A stretch of DNA of 64,000 nucleotides from Tethya wilhelma. Lineage: Eukaryota; Porifera; Demospongiae; Tethyida; Tethyidae. Location of the stretch: contig CAXIPT010000002.1 in NCBI GenBank assembly GCA_964030475.1, forward strand, positions 16,004,305-16,068,304, in the 5' to 3' direction. Positions 33,335-45,739 of this stretch are shown piece by piece. Position 1 is the first letter of the stretch. The number at the start of each line of letters is the position of its first letter. The notes beneath the pieces were generated by a model that saw only the letters and a list, made by a program, of their open reading frames with translations, did no database searches and had not been told where the DNA came from. Both the position numbers and the translations under genes were made by a program.

Positions 33335-33975
33335 ACCGTAGTCCAAAGATCGAGTTTTTGACAAGAAAAGTAGCTAAACTGTACTCACAAACATTCAGCT
33401 GGCCTATCACAAGGCTAAATTGTCTACACCCATTTGCTGTGTCAGCTAGCTTGAAACTCAGGCACTTTGTGTACGCTGTAATTAGCCATTTCTTTACTCT
33501 TTTTGAAGGTGTAAAGCAACTTTTTAGCAAGTTTTCATTGCGGTTTACTGCTGGTTAAAGGTAGTAATGACGGTAAACAACAGAATACCGCTAGTGAGAT
33601 ACCTTGGTTTACCACAAAATTCCGCGAGTTTACCGCGGATTTCCGCTCACACTTCCACCTGGGAAGTCACTTGCAATTGCTTCCAGTAGGTTAATGTGCA
33701 TGCTGTGCATACTAGACCCCACTAAAGTTTGAGTTTAGCCAGCCTAGACTTAACTAACAAATTGGTTAAGAAAGAGTTTAACAATGAATATATTACACTG
33801 CATGAATGCAATAGTAAAGGTTCCAGTTCTGTAGGACTTTCCTACTTTGAATTATACACAAGGTGCTTTCTTTGTACTCACTACATATTTTTGAATATTA
33901 TCACTCAATAGATTGTGGTATAATAATGACACCTTCACCAATCTATATAACTGCCATTTAAAGAGCTTTCAAATG
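33335..33975. other. No gene; repeat fragments
   Basis: An ORF of 83 aa on plus (33307-33558) and an overlapping antisense one are low complexity of evidence. About 33750-33960 is a diverged copy of the 350-bp dispersed repeat (CAAGGTGCTTTCTTTGTACTCACTAC). Confidence 0.4.
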
Positions 33976-33978
33976 TTA

Positions 33979-34920
33979 TTCCCAGTACAGTAGTACTGGG
34001 TACATAGGAATGGCACGGATGGCCCATTAGTGCATTACAAATATTCACGTGAATATAACTGCAAAAACTGAGCACTTGGCTCTAAAAGGCTTTATAAGCT
34101 ACTATTTAGCTCTTTGTCTTTCTAATGAGCCCAAAAACATGGCCTAAAACCATCGCTAAAGTACCCAACTGAAGTATGCCAAACCTCTAATTTTCTCCAT
34201 CTTCTTCTTCTTCTTCTTCTATCTTCTCACGCCATATCTCAAAGACCATTCACTTTAAGAAGCTGAATCTTGAACGAACAAACTTGGTTTCTTTGTCATC
34301 AATCGCTTTTACCATCAGTTTTTTGTGCTTCTCTTTGAGTCACTAGATACAAGGCGAAAAGTGCCTCTCCATATGGCGCCGCCATTAATTTCTAAACTCA
34401 TGCATTATTCATAAGCTAGCTAGCCTAACGACCCTTTCCACATTCAAGTGCACGTTATTTGGAATCTATTGCAATCATGCAGTGCACCCAAGTTCTGTCC
34501 TAGATCCTATCCTCTCGTTCTCTGTGTTCAGTTCTTCAGTAGGAAAGTCAATACCTAGCATGACACACATGTAATTGACACAAATCACGTTGCCTGCTTG
34601 GAGGTTTAGATTTTCAGCTGTCTGATATTATAAACAATTATTCGGAAAAAATTGAACAAACAAGTACAAAAAACATTAGAAATGTAAATCAAATATAGGA
34701 ATGGCCAAATCGTAAAAAAGCGAGCAAACAAGATAGGAATGGTTGTCAGATTGAGCGAGTTCATTCCTGTGTCTACAATGTCAGTAGGGATATGAACGTA
34801 GGTGACACAGTGAAATGAACTTGCTCAATCTGACAACCATTCCTATCTTGTTTGCTCGTTTTTTTACGATTTGGCCATTCCTATGTTTGATTTACATTTC
34901 TAATGTTTTTTGTACTTGTA
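33979..34920 (+). mobile_element. Composite foldback element, copy 2
   Basis: It starts TTCCCAGTACAGTAGTACTGGG and contains the same body, a shortened TTC tract and a long palindrome: arms at about 34660-34765 and 34812-34919, with GATAGGAATGGTTGTCAGATTGAGC and its complement. The palindrome sequence differs from copy 1 but its design is the same. Confidence 0.78.
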
Positions 34921-35079
34921 TTATATAGATTTCCACATTTTGAGTGAAATAAATAGATACAAAGTTGGTTCGATAAATAACTCCTTAAGTAATGTGTGTG
35001 GAACAGATTCTACCTGACTAACTGGTACTTAAGTGAGTGCTTTTTAGGATGGAAGTATATCTTGTCCTGTTTTCCGTAA

Positions 35080-35580
35080 AATAATGCGCATTAAAATGCA
35101 CATTTAATTCTACCTTTTATTAATTGTGTTTTGAACACGACCTTTGCTAGACCCTCTCTCATGCAACAAGGAGAGTCTAGTTTAATATAGACTTAAGTCC
35201 CATACAAGTTCAACTTTATAATAACTATACTCCCATAATAGCTGAACAGCTTTCGTTTAGCAAACATAACAATATGGATTTTATTTGAATGATCTGCACT
35301 GAATGCAATGGTAAAGGACCTACTTCGATACGACCTTCTTACTCTTAAATACACAAGTAAAAAAAACAACATGGGATAGGTAATGAGACATGAATGGCTA
35401 AATTGAAAATAATGCAACAAGAAGGAATGGCTGTTTGACAGTGAATTAAGCATCTCAGGAGGCTAGCGCTGTATCTATAACAAAATTTACTTTGCTTTGC
35501 TCATCTTCTAATGAGAACTACATATATAACAAAGTAGTTTATTCACCTCAAATGTAACAGAGACTTTAGCACAAACAGGC
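35080..35580. repeat. Fragments of foldback arm and 350-bp repeat
   Basis: About 35355-35445 resembles one foldback arm (GGTAATGAGACATGAATGGCTAAATTG). About 35195-35350 is an inverted fragment of the 350-bp repeat. No gene. Confidence 0.5.
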
Positions 35581-35589
35581 AGGCAGCGA

Positions 35590-35837
35590 ATATTCAGATT
35601 CCAAATAATGCACACTTATCTATTTGGAAAAGTTGATTTCTAAAGTAGCTAATAGATTATTAATGAATATAGAAATGAATGGCTGCCATATATGAAGAAG
35701 GCACTTTTCCTCTTGTAGCCAATACAAAAGCACATGAAGACTAAGAATCCAACTTTATTCGTTTAAAAATCAGCTTCTGAAAATGAGCGGTCTTTGAGAA
35801 AGTTAAGAAGAAGAAGAAGGAGGGGGCCATCCATCTG
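35590..35837 (-). mobile_element. Truncated inverted copy of the CCCAGTAC element
   Basis: It reads as the reverse of the element body from the CCAAATAATGCACAC end to the GAAGAAGAAGAAGG tract, then jumps to GGCCATCCATCTGTGCCATTCC. An internal deletion is implied. Confidence 0.6.
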
Positions 35838-36850
35838 TGCCATTCCTATGTGTAAAAAAAACCATTGGAAATGTAATGAGACACACAAACAAGATGGAAT
35901 GGCTGTTATAATTAGAGTCTGTACAGAATTCTTCCTGCATTTAACATTCTCCTTATTGAGTCTCACAGGAAGAATTCCTTACACACTCTAACAACCATTC
36001 CATCTTGTTTGTGTTCTTTTTACGATTCAGCCATTCCTGCGTCTCATTACATTTCCAATGTTGTCTAATTTGTTCCAATTTTCCCATAATTCGACAAATC
36101 ACATTTGAGTTGGTGTGTGTAGCTAGCTACAGAGCTAGTAATCAAGCCAGACTACTGAGCCAGCGGGCTGCTAAGTAAGTCAGTCGGGTTGCAATTGTGT
36201 AGCCTGAAGTGAAACACATCTCGGTTATTCGGAGGCAGGAGCTGTATATAAGATTTACTTGCCTTTCTATATGTTATGATAATCAAAGTCCTGATTCATC
36301 TCTTAAGAAGAGCAAACAGGTATCACAATAGTTCCAGGCAACTTGCATTTAATTCCAAATAATGCACACTTTTGTGTGTGGAAAGGGTAGTCAATTGTAA
36401 TTTTCTAGAAGCTAATGAATTGTGCACGAGTGTAGAAATATATGGCGGCCATATGGAGGAGGCGCTTTTTGCCATGTATCTATCTAGCTACTCAGTGAGA
36501 GGCGCTAAAAACCGATGGCAAAAGCGACTGGCCAAGAAGAAACCAAGTTTGTTCGTTCAAGAATCAGCTTCTAAAAGTGAATAGTCTCTGAGAAAAGTTG
36601 AGCCAAGATAGAAGAAGAAGAAGAAGAAGAAGATGGAGAAAATTGGAGGTTTGGCATGTTTGTATTTGTTACTTAATTTAGCGATGGTTTTAGGCCATGT
36701 TTTTGGGCTCATTAGAAAGAGAAAGAGCTAAATATATATAGTAAGCTAAGCGCTAAGTTTTTGCAGAATTATTCGCATGAATATTTGTATTGCGCTAATG
36801 GGCCATCTGTGCCATTCCTGTGTACCCAGTACGTTCTACCGTACTGGGAA
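35838..36850 (-). mobile_element. Composite foldback element, copy 3 (inverted)
   Basis: Reverse orientation: palindrome at about 35855-36075 (GAATTCTTCC... core, CATTCCATCTTGTTTG), then the 21475-21700-like middle (CCTGATTCATCTCTTAAGAAGAGC), the body with GAAGAAGAAG, and the terminal hairpin CCCAGTACGTTCTACCGTACTGGG at the right end. Confidence 0.75.
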
Positions 36851-36859
36851 TGAGGTGCA

Positions 36860-39320
36860 CGTGGTTTTAGGTGCTTTCTTTATACTGACTTCGTATCTTC
36901 GACTATTATCACTCAAATGATTGGTGTAATGATAATGGAACTCATACTAATGTAACCAGCATAACACAAGCTTTTATTGGGGTGAGCCAGAGCGAGCTAG
37001 TGTAGTCAACGGCGAAATTTTCTATATATTGTATAGTCTGGCGTACGTCCTCTGTTTAAATGTAGGTTATGTTTATGACGATCATTGCCTGTTCAGCTTT
37101 ACAGCGCATGCGCGTAGGTCCACGTGTTCATCGTGATTTTGCACATCAGAGATCAGAGAAGTTTGATCAGTGAGTCAGTGACTGAAAAAAGCTGCTGCTA
37201 GAGCTGAAAAGAAAGTAAACTTAAATGCTTGCCCAGTTGGTGCCCTTTTTTAGGTGAAAGACTCGAAACTGAGCCAATGACCAGAGACTGCAGAGGACCA
37301 AAATTAGAGGGGCTGCATGAAGACTACCCTTACAGCTGCATGAGTAGAGAAAAGAGGCAAAAAAGAACAGGTATATAGTACTGCTGGCTCAGCCTATACT
37401 AGCACATTTACCTGTCTGTCAGTTCTTGAACAACTGGATCATGCTGCTCACTGAGTCATGCTGTATATATACGTTTTCAACTTTTAGTTCATTTGTTCAG
37501 GGTTTTGCTTTTGTATTTTTATGTGTGTTGTATAACTATTGATGTAATTTACATTATCTTAATCATTACATAGCAATGATTATGGCTCGCCCCTTTACAT
37601 CGTCACTAGTTAATAATAGTTATATAGATTGCCATCTGAATTCTAATCAAAGGATACAAAGTTCAAAGCCTTGTACAAGTTGATGGGCTCTTATATAGGT
37701 GAAGAGCTAATTTGGCCTATCTTTAGCAATATATATCAAAGAGGATATCTGTTGAATGCTCTCATCAAATCATAAAGGTCCAAGTTCCACATGTCTTTCC
37801 TACTCTTAAACATATACTAGGTGCTTTTGGGTGCTTTCTTTGTACTGAGGACAGATTTTTAACTATTATTTGTCAATATGGTTTGTTTTATGAGCATAAA
37901 ACTTATACCAATGTAACCAGCATTCTATACAACCTTCCTTCTTATAAGTATATGCAAGGTGCTTTTAGGTGGTTTCTAAATTATACTAGCTAACTTCTTA
38001 TACTTGACTATTATCTATCGCTCAATAGTTGATTGTAAATTATATACATTGGTGAAGGTTTAATTTGTTTGTATACTACAATTGATTGAGTGATAATATT
38101 CAAAAATATGCACTGTATTAGTTCTGATATAGGTGCCTTCCTAATTTAGGTGCCGTTTAGCCCCGACCACAAATTATTACGGTTCCAATTAGAGGCGCCT
38201 TTTTGGAAGCAAATTATTTGCATAGTTGATAAGTGCTCGGTTAATGGTAGAACTGCCACTGAAGTTCAGAGTCTTGATGGAGTCACGTTACTCGAGTGAG
38301 TGACCAAAGCTGAGTCTTGTTAGTTCTGGTTGAAATTCTGAGTTGTAATAGTACTGAATATAAAGCAAGCTACGTTTCAAGTTTGTCTTCTGTACTGACA
38401 TTTGTCAGCTACTCGTTGAATTGCTGACATAGAGATCGAAAACGGTTCTAATTCAGAGGCGCCGTCCTAGTTTAGGCACCCTTTACCAACTTAGTTAATT
38501 TTTTGGTTCCAATTAGTGGCGCCTTGTGACACTGAAATTAATTTTTAGTGGCACCTATATTAGAACAAATATGGTAATGAGTATAAAAAAAGCACCTAAA
38601 ATTACCTTGTATATAACAAAGTAGAAAGGTCATATATACAGAATTGGGACCTTAATTTTGCCAGAAGCTTGAAATACTGACAATTACACATAATCAAAAG
38701 ACACCACATGTTCACAAAAGAAAATTCGAGAACGTACGTCACAGTAGTATTCTAAATACCATGGCCAGTCACTAGCTAATTACAATAAAGATAAGTCTAA
38801 TAGTAGTAATGTTATAGTCATGTATAATAATGTCAGAGTGCTATTCCAACAGGTTTATGCTGATTTGATTGGTACCGGAATTAAAAGGGCTTTTAAACGA
38901 TATACAGATTTCCATATTTTGAGTGAAATCAAAGTTGGTTTGATTTATAACCCCTTTAGTCCTGTACAAGTTCAGCTGGCAAATAACTACTCTTATATAG
39001 CTGAACAGCTTTCAGCTTACATTTAGCAAAACATACAATATGGATATCATTTGCACTGAATGCAGGTCCTACTTCCATACAACCTTCCTACTCTTAACTA
39101 TTCATAAGGTGCTTTTAGGTGCTTTCTTTATACTGACTACACATCTTCAACTTAACAACTATATCAAATGAATAATTGGTTTTATAATAATGGAACTCAT
39201 GTTACTCATAATAACGTTACCAGCATGACACAAGCTTTATATAAATTGAAGGATACAAAGTTGTATCAATTCATAAGCCTTGTACAACTTGATGGGCTCT
39301 CACAAGCATAAGGGCCAAGA
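36860..39320. repeat. Mosaic of 350-bp dispersed repeat fragments
   Basis: Inverted and partial units recur (AGGTGCTTTTGGGTGCTTTCTTTGTACTGA near 37820; TTTATAACCCCTTTAGTCCTGTACAAG near 38945; AGGTGCTTTTAGGTGCTTTCTTTATACTGACTAC near 39115). Short blocks GAGGCGCC/TTTAGGCACC near 38195 and 38455 are additional degenerate repeats. No coding gene is seen. Confidence 0.6.
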
Positions 39321-39326
39321 CCATGC

Positions 39327-39702
39327 TTAGTATAGCGGGAAATTTCGGGGGTGTGAAAAGCCTAGACCACTCTTCAGAAGAAAATATTCATGGTTTTAAT
39401 TTTCATGACTCAAGTATCTCCAACTTACAGTGCTTGAAGGTCTTGTGATGGTTTATCAGTCTGCTATGATATACATGTAGAATACTGTTCTAGCTAGATA
39501 CTAGCTATTTTGTCTGCAAACTTCATGAAAGGACTGGCAAGAGACAGAAAACTGAAGTCTTTGACAATGTGCACATGGCCAGTATCATGACCTTTGACCT
39601 AAGAAGAAATTTTCGTGTGTGGGAAATTTCGTGACTCAGGGGTTAGTCACAAAAGTAACGAAAAGTTGCACCCCACAGAAATTTCCTGCTATGCGGTATA
39701 AT
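39327..39702. mobile_element. TATAGCGGGAAATTTC-type MITE, full copy
   Basis: Left end TAGTATAGCGGGAAATTTCGGGGG and right end AGAAATTTCCTGCTATGCGGTATA are inverted. It shares its interior with 23283-23570 in opposite orientation. It is 376 bp and non-coding. TA at both ends fits a Tc1/mariner-type duplication, but this is not certain. Confidence 0.72.
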
Positions 39703-40600
39703 GGATATTATTTAAATGCTTTCATTGCATTGAATTCAATCGTAAAGGTCCTAGTTTCATACGACTTTCCTATTCTTAAATATACAAATATGGCAAAAAT
39801 TTCATTAAAAAATAGCAGTGTAGGAATGAGCAGAAGTAAAGAAACAAGACATGGGCAATTTTGACTATGTACTTCATTTTTTCATTCACTTATTTCAACA
39901 CTAAAGTGAGGAGACTATTAGGGAGTAAGTTGCTACAAATTGGTGCAATTTTTCTATCAATATCTTCTGTTTCTCTACAAGAAGCGTCTGAAAATCGTTC
40001 CAGCCAGAAATTGGTCGTTTATTCTAGTTAGACAGATTAGAAAATGCTTGTATGGCCTAAAACTCGCAAAAACGTTCATAAGCACTTATTAGAGAGAGCT
40101 TAGTTAGAAGCTGACTTGTTACTTACTTGAAAGTGATTTCCTGAGAAACAAAGGCGTTAAATTTGTTTTGACAACACAGAGTGCTAGAAAGCTTTAAAAC
40201 TAAACTTAGTGTATAATTTCATTCAATTCAATGCAGCCATATATATATTTTAGGTAGAGGTCAAAGATCATTATCTATCCATGTGGCATTTAATGCGTAT
40301 GCGCATTAGCCTACTCTAATTGTAGTACTGCTTTTTGTAGGGACTTACTGAGTACCTTTACTTGCACTCCAAAATATGTTTCAAGGTGACCAACTGTTAG
40401 GACGGTGTGGTGAATTTTCATACCGTGTACGAAAACTGCTAGGCAACTTTCCTCTGTCCGTTTGTATAATTTAGTCTGAAGTTTAAACTGATTGTTTTGT
40501 CAGAAAATAGCTAGACTATCTCATATCTTCCCTGTAACAAATTTCCAACTGTTGTTGCCAAAGACTTTCAACATGGCTTAAATTGTCGCACAAGAAACAA
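39703..40600. other. No gene recognised
   Basis: It starts with a fragment of the 350-bp repeat (to about 39790). The rest is AT-rich without a convincing ORF. Confidence 0.4.
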
Positions 40601-40639
40601 ACCAGGTTCATGTGATCATTTATGGAACATGCACATGCA

Positions 40640-41330
40640 CGTAGGGTACACGCACATGATCTACCTTTTGATGGTGAAAATGGTTGTCAGAGCTCGCTCT
40701 GGGCATCTCTCTTTAAAGTATGATGTTAATGGTACTCAGGGTAAGTACAGGAACTCGGACAAGGTAATGCAATTGAATGCGGACAATCTGTATGCCTTGC
40801 AGCGGAGATGTTAAATCAACTCTCTCTGATAAGGTTTGGGGAAGGTACCTCTTGACTCAAGGTCATGACTGAGCGTGAAGAAGAGCTAACTGGTTTTCTT
40901 TTTGAATTGGGTATGCTCAAACAAGAAAAAGGGATTATCTTTTGTTCAACAGATTGTTGACAGTAAAGGAATTGTAACTACTGTTACTAATGGATGGTGG
41001 GAGAGGTATGTAAAGTGCCATCCTCAGGGTACCTTACATGTTGCAGTCCCACTTGCTATTGCGAGAACGATAACATCTGATCGAGAGGTAATTGTTATTT
41101 TGACACTATCACATTTATTCAGCTGAACCAACCAGCTCATATATTTAATTGTGATGAAACGGAAATGCCTCTTAATCCAAAGAGTCAAAAAGTGGTTGCC
41201 AAAGTTGGTTCAAAGAATCCAAGTTTCTCACTAGTGGTAGCAAAGCACAGATTACTGTGATGCCTTCTATCAGTCCAGCTGGTTTTGCTATTCCTCTGTT
41301 AGTAATCTTTGGACAACCTAGGACTACAAT
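40640..41330 (+). pseudogene. Pogo/Tigger-type (CENP-B-like) transposase remnant
   Basis: An N-terminal block (GTQGKYRNSDKVMQLN) is followed by ELTGFLFELG, then FVQQIVDSKG, VTNGWWERYVKCHPQGTLHV and AVPLAIARTITSDREV. After a frameshift near 41110 comes PAHIFNCDETEMPLNPKSQK VVAKVGSKNPS (two adjacent pieces). The CENP-B/Tc5-type helix-turn-helix followed by a CDET catalytic block is characteristic of the Pogo group of Tc1/mariner transposases. A stop follows near 41260. It is truncated before the later DDE residues and non-functional. Confidence 0.78.
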
Positions 41331-41339
41331 CGTACAATT

Positions 41340-42055
41340 GCCAATAGTCACAGTATAATTTGATTCATTTTGCTCTAAATATCAAATCAACTCTGTAACT
41401 CAGGTTATCTGTTAAAACATGACAATTTATGTATCATTTGAAAGCCCTTCTTGTGCTGATTATGATTGTGCTAACTCTTTTTTTTGTAAGACTATTAACT
41501 AACAAAACATAGACAAAGATATCTGGTCAGCCTTTAAAAAAGGCCACAAAAGATCCCTTCATACTGGAATCTAAGAGGGTTAGACAAGACTGCAATCCTT
41601 ATTATCGAATTCTGCACACTGAGAGGATTCAAACGATATCTACTTTGTTATAGTTTGGACAACATAGGCCGAACTTGGACTACAATTGTATAAATGACAG
41701 TATTCACTGTACATTTTGTTCAGTAGGGTTTTCAAGTGCTCAAAATTAAAGCAACTCTTACATGACAATCTTTATAATTATCATTTGAAAAAAGCTCTTC
41801 TAATAATATTAATGCTGATTACACTGTTGCTAACTTACAAATGATTATAAGGCCACAAATTAAAGATACCTTCACTGGCTTCCAATTAATTTTAAGATTA
41901 ATTCAAACTATATCCACTTTTTTATAGTTAGAACCACAATTGTATAATGACAATACTCCTGTATATTTTGATTCAGGAGGTTTTTCAGGTGCTCTAAATC
42001 AAAGCAACTCTATATCTCAGGTTTTTTATCACAATGTGACAATCTATAATTGGGG
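41340..42055. repeat. Tandem ~300-bp repeat array (CTCTAAATCAAAGCAACTCT family), array 1
   Basis: Units share TTTTGCTCTAAATATCAAATCAACTCTG, ATCATTTGAAAGC, GCTAACTCTTTTTTTTGTAAG, GGCCACAAAAGAT, CTTCATACTGGAATCTA and CACACTGAGAGGATTCAAACGATATC. Two-plus units are here. Other arrays lie at 42895-43021, 45105-45640 and 46865-47720. Confidence 0.7.
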
Positions 42056-42059
42056 CAAG

Positions 42060-42890
42060 CTTGAGTGATCATGAGCCCCAGTACAGTGTAGTCGTGTGAA
42101 CAAGTATTTTGTCCTTGTATATAGTGGAGCAATGTCCGACCGACCACTTTCCGTATATATCTGATCTATATTCTAATTGTTCCAATTAACCGCATGCCAT
42201 GCCACATATCTGAAAAATTGCAAAGCCCTGAAATTGTCAACACTGGCTTCTCGTGCACGCTGAGCAGAATGCCACTGAACGACTGAGAAGTGTTTAGGAA
42301 CGGCAAAAAGTTAAAGCACATTCTACTACAGATGGCAACAACCTACACGAAAGTAAGCTCATTGTATCACTATGTTCGTCAGCTGAAATCATAGCATGCA
42401 TAATTTATACGCAGTAGCCATGTATAAAACTGGCAGGCAGAATCGTTTCACAGCTGAATTGACTACTGCAGTAATGTTGGGTGTATGAATGGATGTGAAT
42501 ACTACTGGATACAAAACTAGAAGCTAGAGGAGCCACCTTTGAGAGGCTCTAGTAACTCATTGATTGCAAATTGAATAATTATAGTAAGATAATGCTTTGT
42601 GTATATACATGTATCCATCATTGTAGGTTAGTGGTGTGTTGTGTATCAATGCCCGACTGATTGGCAGATAGCGAGCCACACTGGCTGAACATTCAATTTG
42701 CAAGCACTACGGGCGTCAAAAGTATATTTAACAAATTTCTAAATAATATTATAACTAGGCTGACCACAGCTCAGTACATCCTTGATGCAGCAGGCTAGAA
42801 TTTGCTAGGCTGACACCTCTCAGTGGACAGGCGTGCTGGTCCTAGGTCATGATACATGTTTAGTTGTGCATACTAGTTGAGTGCACCAAG
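42060..42890. other. Repeat-derived, no gene
   Basis: About 42540-42720 resembles the end of the (GT)n dispersed repeat (AGTAACTCATTGATTGCAAATTG). 42833-42918 is repeated at 44288-44373 with no visible difference. Confidence 0.45.
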
Positions 42891-43021
42891 GCTTATACTT
42901 TCATTACAATGGTGTTAATTCTTTTTTTGTACAAGTAGTTAGTAAACAATACCCAAAAATAGCTATTCAGTCTTAACAAAAGACTTGTTTATATTGGAGT
43001 CTACGAGGGACTGCCGCCCTT

Positions 43022-43022
43022 N
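43022..43022. other. Single N, probable assembly join
   Basis: The only ambiguous base in the window. The left side (to 43021) matches 45105-45212 almost exactly, while the right side is unrelated, so the N marks a change of sequence context rather than a miscalled base. Confidence 0.7.
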
Positions 43023-44285
43023 CACGTGGAAGCAGTAAACATGGCTGAAAGCGCTTGTTTTTGCTGAAGCTTTTCGTCCTTGTTTGAGCTTCATAGCACC
43101 TACTGGAGCTGAGATACAGTCAAAGAAGTTGACCAACCTTCTTGGAACCCTCTCTGTTTGAAAGAATGTATTTCTGAAGTAGGAGTTTTCCCAGGGAAAC
43201 TGGACTGTTTTCTCACCTCTTCTTGGACTAAAGTTTACAGTAAGCTACACTTTCTTCGGTGCCTATTTTTTTTCTTAGCGTTTTGTGTGTATGAATTTCA
43301 TGCATTATTAGTTAATTATTATACTGTGAAGCCTAAATTGGTGCAATGTTGCAGTTATTCTGAGAAAAGGCTTGTTTTTGGTCAGTATGAAGCAAATATA
43401 CATGTAGAGAGAGAACTTGTGTCTATCAGCTATTGTACAACTATAATTCTAGTCCATTTTGGGGGGAAGTATATTTTGTGTACTATATATCACTATGCAT
43501 ATTCAAATTGTTGTGTACCGGCACATTTCTTTGTGTACACACTTATTTATTTACTTCTGTTTACTTATCCAACCTAGTTTACTCTGAAATAATCTAAAGA
43601 AGCCTACAAGGACATGTCACAACTGTTGAAAACCCACTGCTAGGAGCAATATACCAGCAACAAGTCCGCCCGAGCCCACCCTGGCTGTCACAGTACTTGT
43701 ATTTAGAAGACCACTCTACCAACCTAGTTATGTGCTGTCACTGATGTCAAATAATGAGTAAAGGTTCTTTTCTTCTCCTTAATGTTGTTTTCACCATCCA
43801 GTACCACTCAAAATTGTTCATAGTGTCAAACATAAACTTATTTTTTGCTAAATATTCGTCATTTTTAGAACACTTATAATTCTGTTTAAAAAAATAGGCA
43901 CTAGATTTACATATATTGTGTGTGCCAATCCACATGAATGTTATCTATGAATGTTGCTTGTCTGTCACAGAAAACTTTAGGAAGCACAAAAATAATGTTT
44001 GTAGGGAGGTGCTACTGAATACTTGAGTACCACCCGCGTGTTTGTTCAGTATGCTCAGTTGTTTAGTTCTCGCGCTATTGTTGCGTGTTAGCACTTATTA
44101 CGTAGTATATGTTCTGTCTAGTTTGTTTAGAACAGTTTTTGACTGTATATGGGGCTAGAATTCCCAATGTATATATAGCAACCACTTGATGTGGTAATTA
44201 GTTTGCGTTGCCAAGTGCTATGAATATTAATTAGGCTTACCGTAATGTTCTAATTTAGCAACTAAATGGCCGACGCAAAACGCCC
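43023..44285. other. No recognised gene; one unassigned ORF
   Basis: A plus-strand ORF of 139 aa (43158-43577) begins MKECISEVGVFPGKLDC and becomes hydrophobic and aromatic. Its first 27 residues could be an exon ending at a GT near 43233, but nothing supports this further. Confidence 0.3.
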
Positions 44286-44377
44286 GTGGTGGACAGGCGT
44301 GCTGGTCCTAGGTCATGATACATGTTTAGTTGTGCATACTAGTTGAGTGCACCAAGGCTTATACTTTCATTAAGCCT

Positions 44378-44765
44378 CGGTGCGTGCGTAGCACGTGCAG
44401 AAGGTTACGGTAGTCGTTTTGTCTGTGTGTGTGTGTGTGTGTGTGTGTCTGTTACTGGATAATCTGAAGAACGGCAGCTCTATGGTCCAAACGGAAGGTA
44501 CTTACGTTCATGAATCGAAGTTATCTTGGAATTTTTTTGTCTAGCATCTTGGAAAACGCTGTAGTTTCTGAAATTTGAGGCTTTTGTGCTTCTCTGAGTG
44601 CTTTGCTTCAAAACCGCACCCATTGATCCCGCCCCGTGTAGTGTGCGTTATCTAGAAACAGTAGAGCTTGATCATGGACTCCTGTAGAAGGACTAGAGTT
44701 TGACTGGCTTAGTTGCTTGCACAGGTAAGTAACTCATTGATTGCAAATTGAGTATAGTGAGATAA
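44378..44765 (+). repeat. Dispersed repeat with (GT)n, copy 3
   Basis: CACGTGCAGAAGGTTACGGTAGTCGTTTTG, (GT)n, CTGTTACTGGATAATCTGAAG, GGTACTTACGTTCATGAATCG, and the ending GCACAGGTAAGTAACTCATTG, as in copy 1. Confidence 0.7.
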
Positions 44766-45104
44766 TACTTTGTGTAGAAGCATCCATCCTGGTAGGTTAG
44801 TTGTGTGTTTTGTATCAATACCTGTAACTTAGGCTGGCATAGATACTGTAAAGATACTAGCTTAGTATATTCAATTTGTACTGAGCTATGGTTAGCCTAG
44901 TTATAATATTTAAACCTCTGTTTAGAAATTCATTGAATATACTTTTGACGCTTGTAGGTAAATGCAGCAGGCTAGACTATTGAATTTGCTTGGCTGACAG
45001 TGACCTCTCATGTGGCCCAGGCCTGCTGTGCTAGTCATAGATCACACATAAGTTGTGCATGCTAGTTACTGTGAGTGCGCCGAGGCTTATGCACCTTGGT
45101 GCTT

Positions 45105-45640
45105 TCATTACAATGGTGTTAATTCTTTTTTTGTAGTAAACAATACCCAAAAATAGCTATTCAGTCTTAACAAAAGACTTGTTTATATTGGAGTCTACGA
45201 GGGACTGCTGCCCTTACTACTGGTCCACTGAGAAGATTCAAATGATATCCACTTTGTTGTAGTTTGGTCAATGTAGGACTACAATCATGTAAATGATAAT
45301 ATTCACTGTATATTTTGTTCAGGAGGGTTTTCAGGTGCTCTAAATCAAAGCAACTCTGTTTCTCAAGTTACTGATCTTGTCAGTCCAAAAAAAGGTCACA
45401 AAAAGGTCACACAATAGACACCTTCATATTGGAGTCAATCAGGGTTGGACAAGTATTTATAAGCACACTAAGAGGATTCAAATACTATCCCTTTTGTTAT
45501 AGTTTTGACAAAAATAGGCTGTACTTGGATCTCGATTGTATAAATGACAATCGAATGATAGTCAAGTCCTGTACATTTTGATACAGTAAGTTTTTCAGGT
45601 GCTCTGACCATAGCAAACAGTACTATAATTGAAACCATCA
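45105..45640. repeat. CTCTAAATCAAAGCAACTCT repeat array 2
   Basis: Two units. The first contains AATAGCTATTCAGTCTTAAC and GGAGTCTACGAGGGACTGC, the second GGAGTCAATCAGGGTTGGAC. Confidence 0.65.
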
Positions 45641-45739
45641 TTAAAATTTAATGTTTTTGCAGCAGCATACATAGTATATGAGCACATAAAGTCTTTATAC
45701 AGTACAGGGTCTTAATCTAATAGGTAATGTACACATGGT

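Noticed and set aside
43158..43577. 139-aa ORF as a membrane protein gene
   Set aside because: Hydrophobicity is explained by T-rich DNA; no domain, splice or neighbour support.
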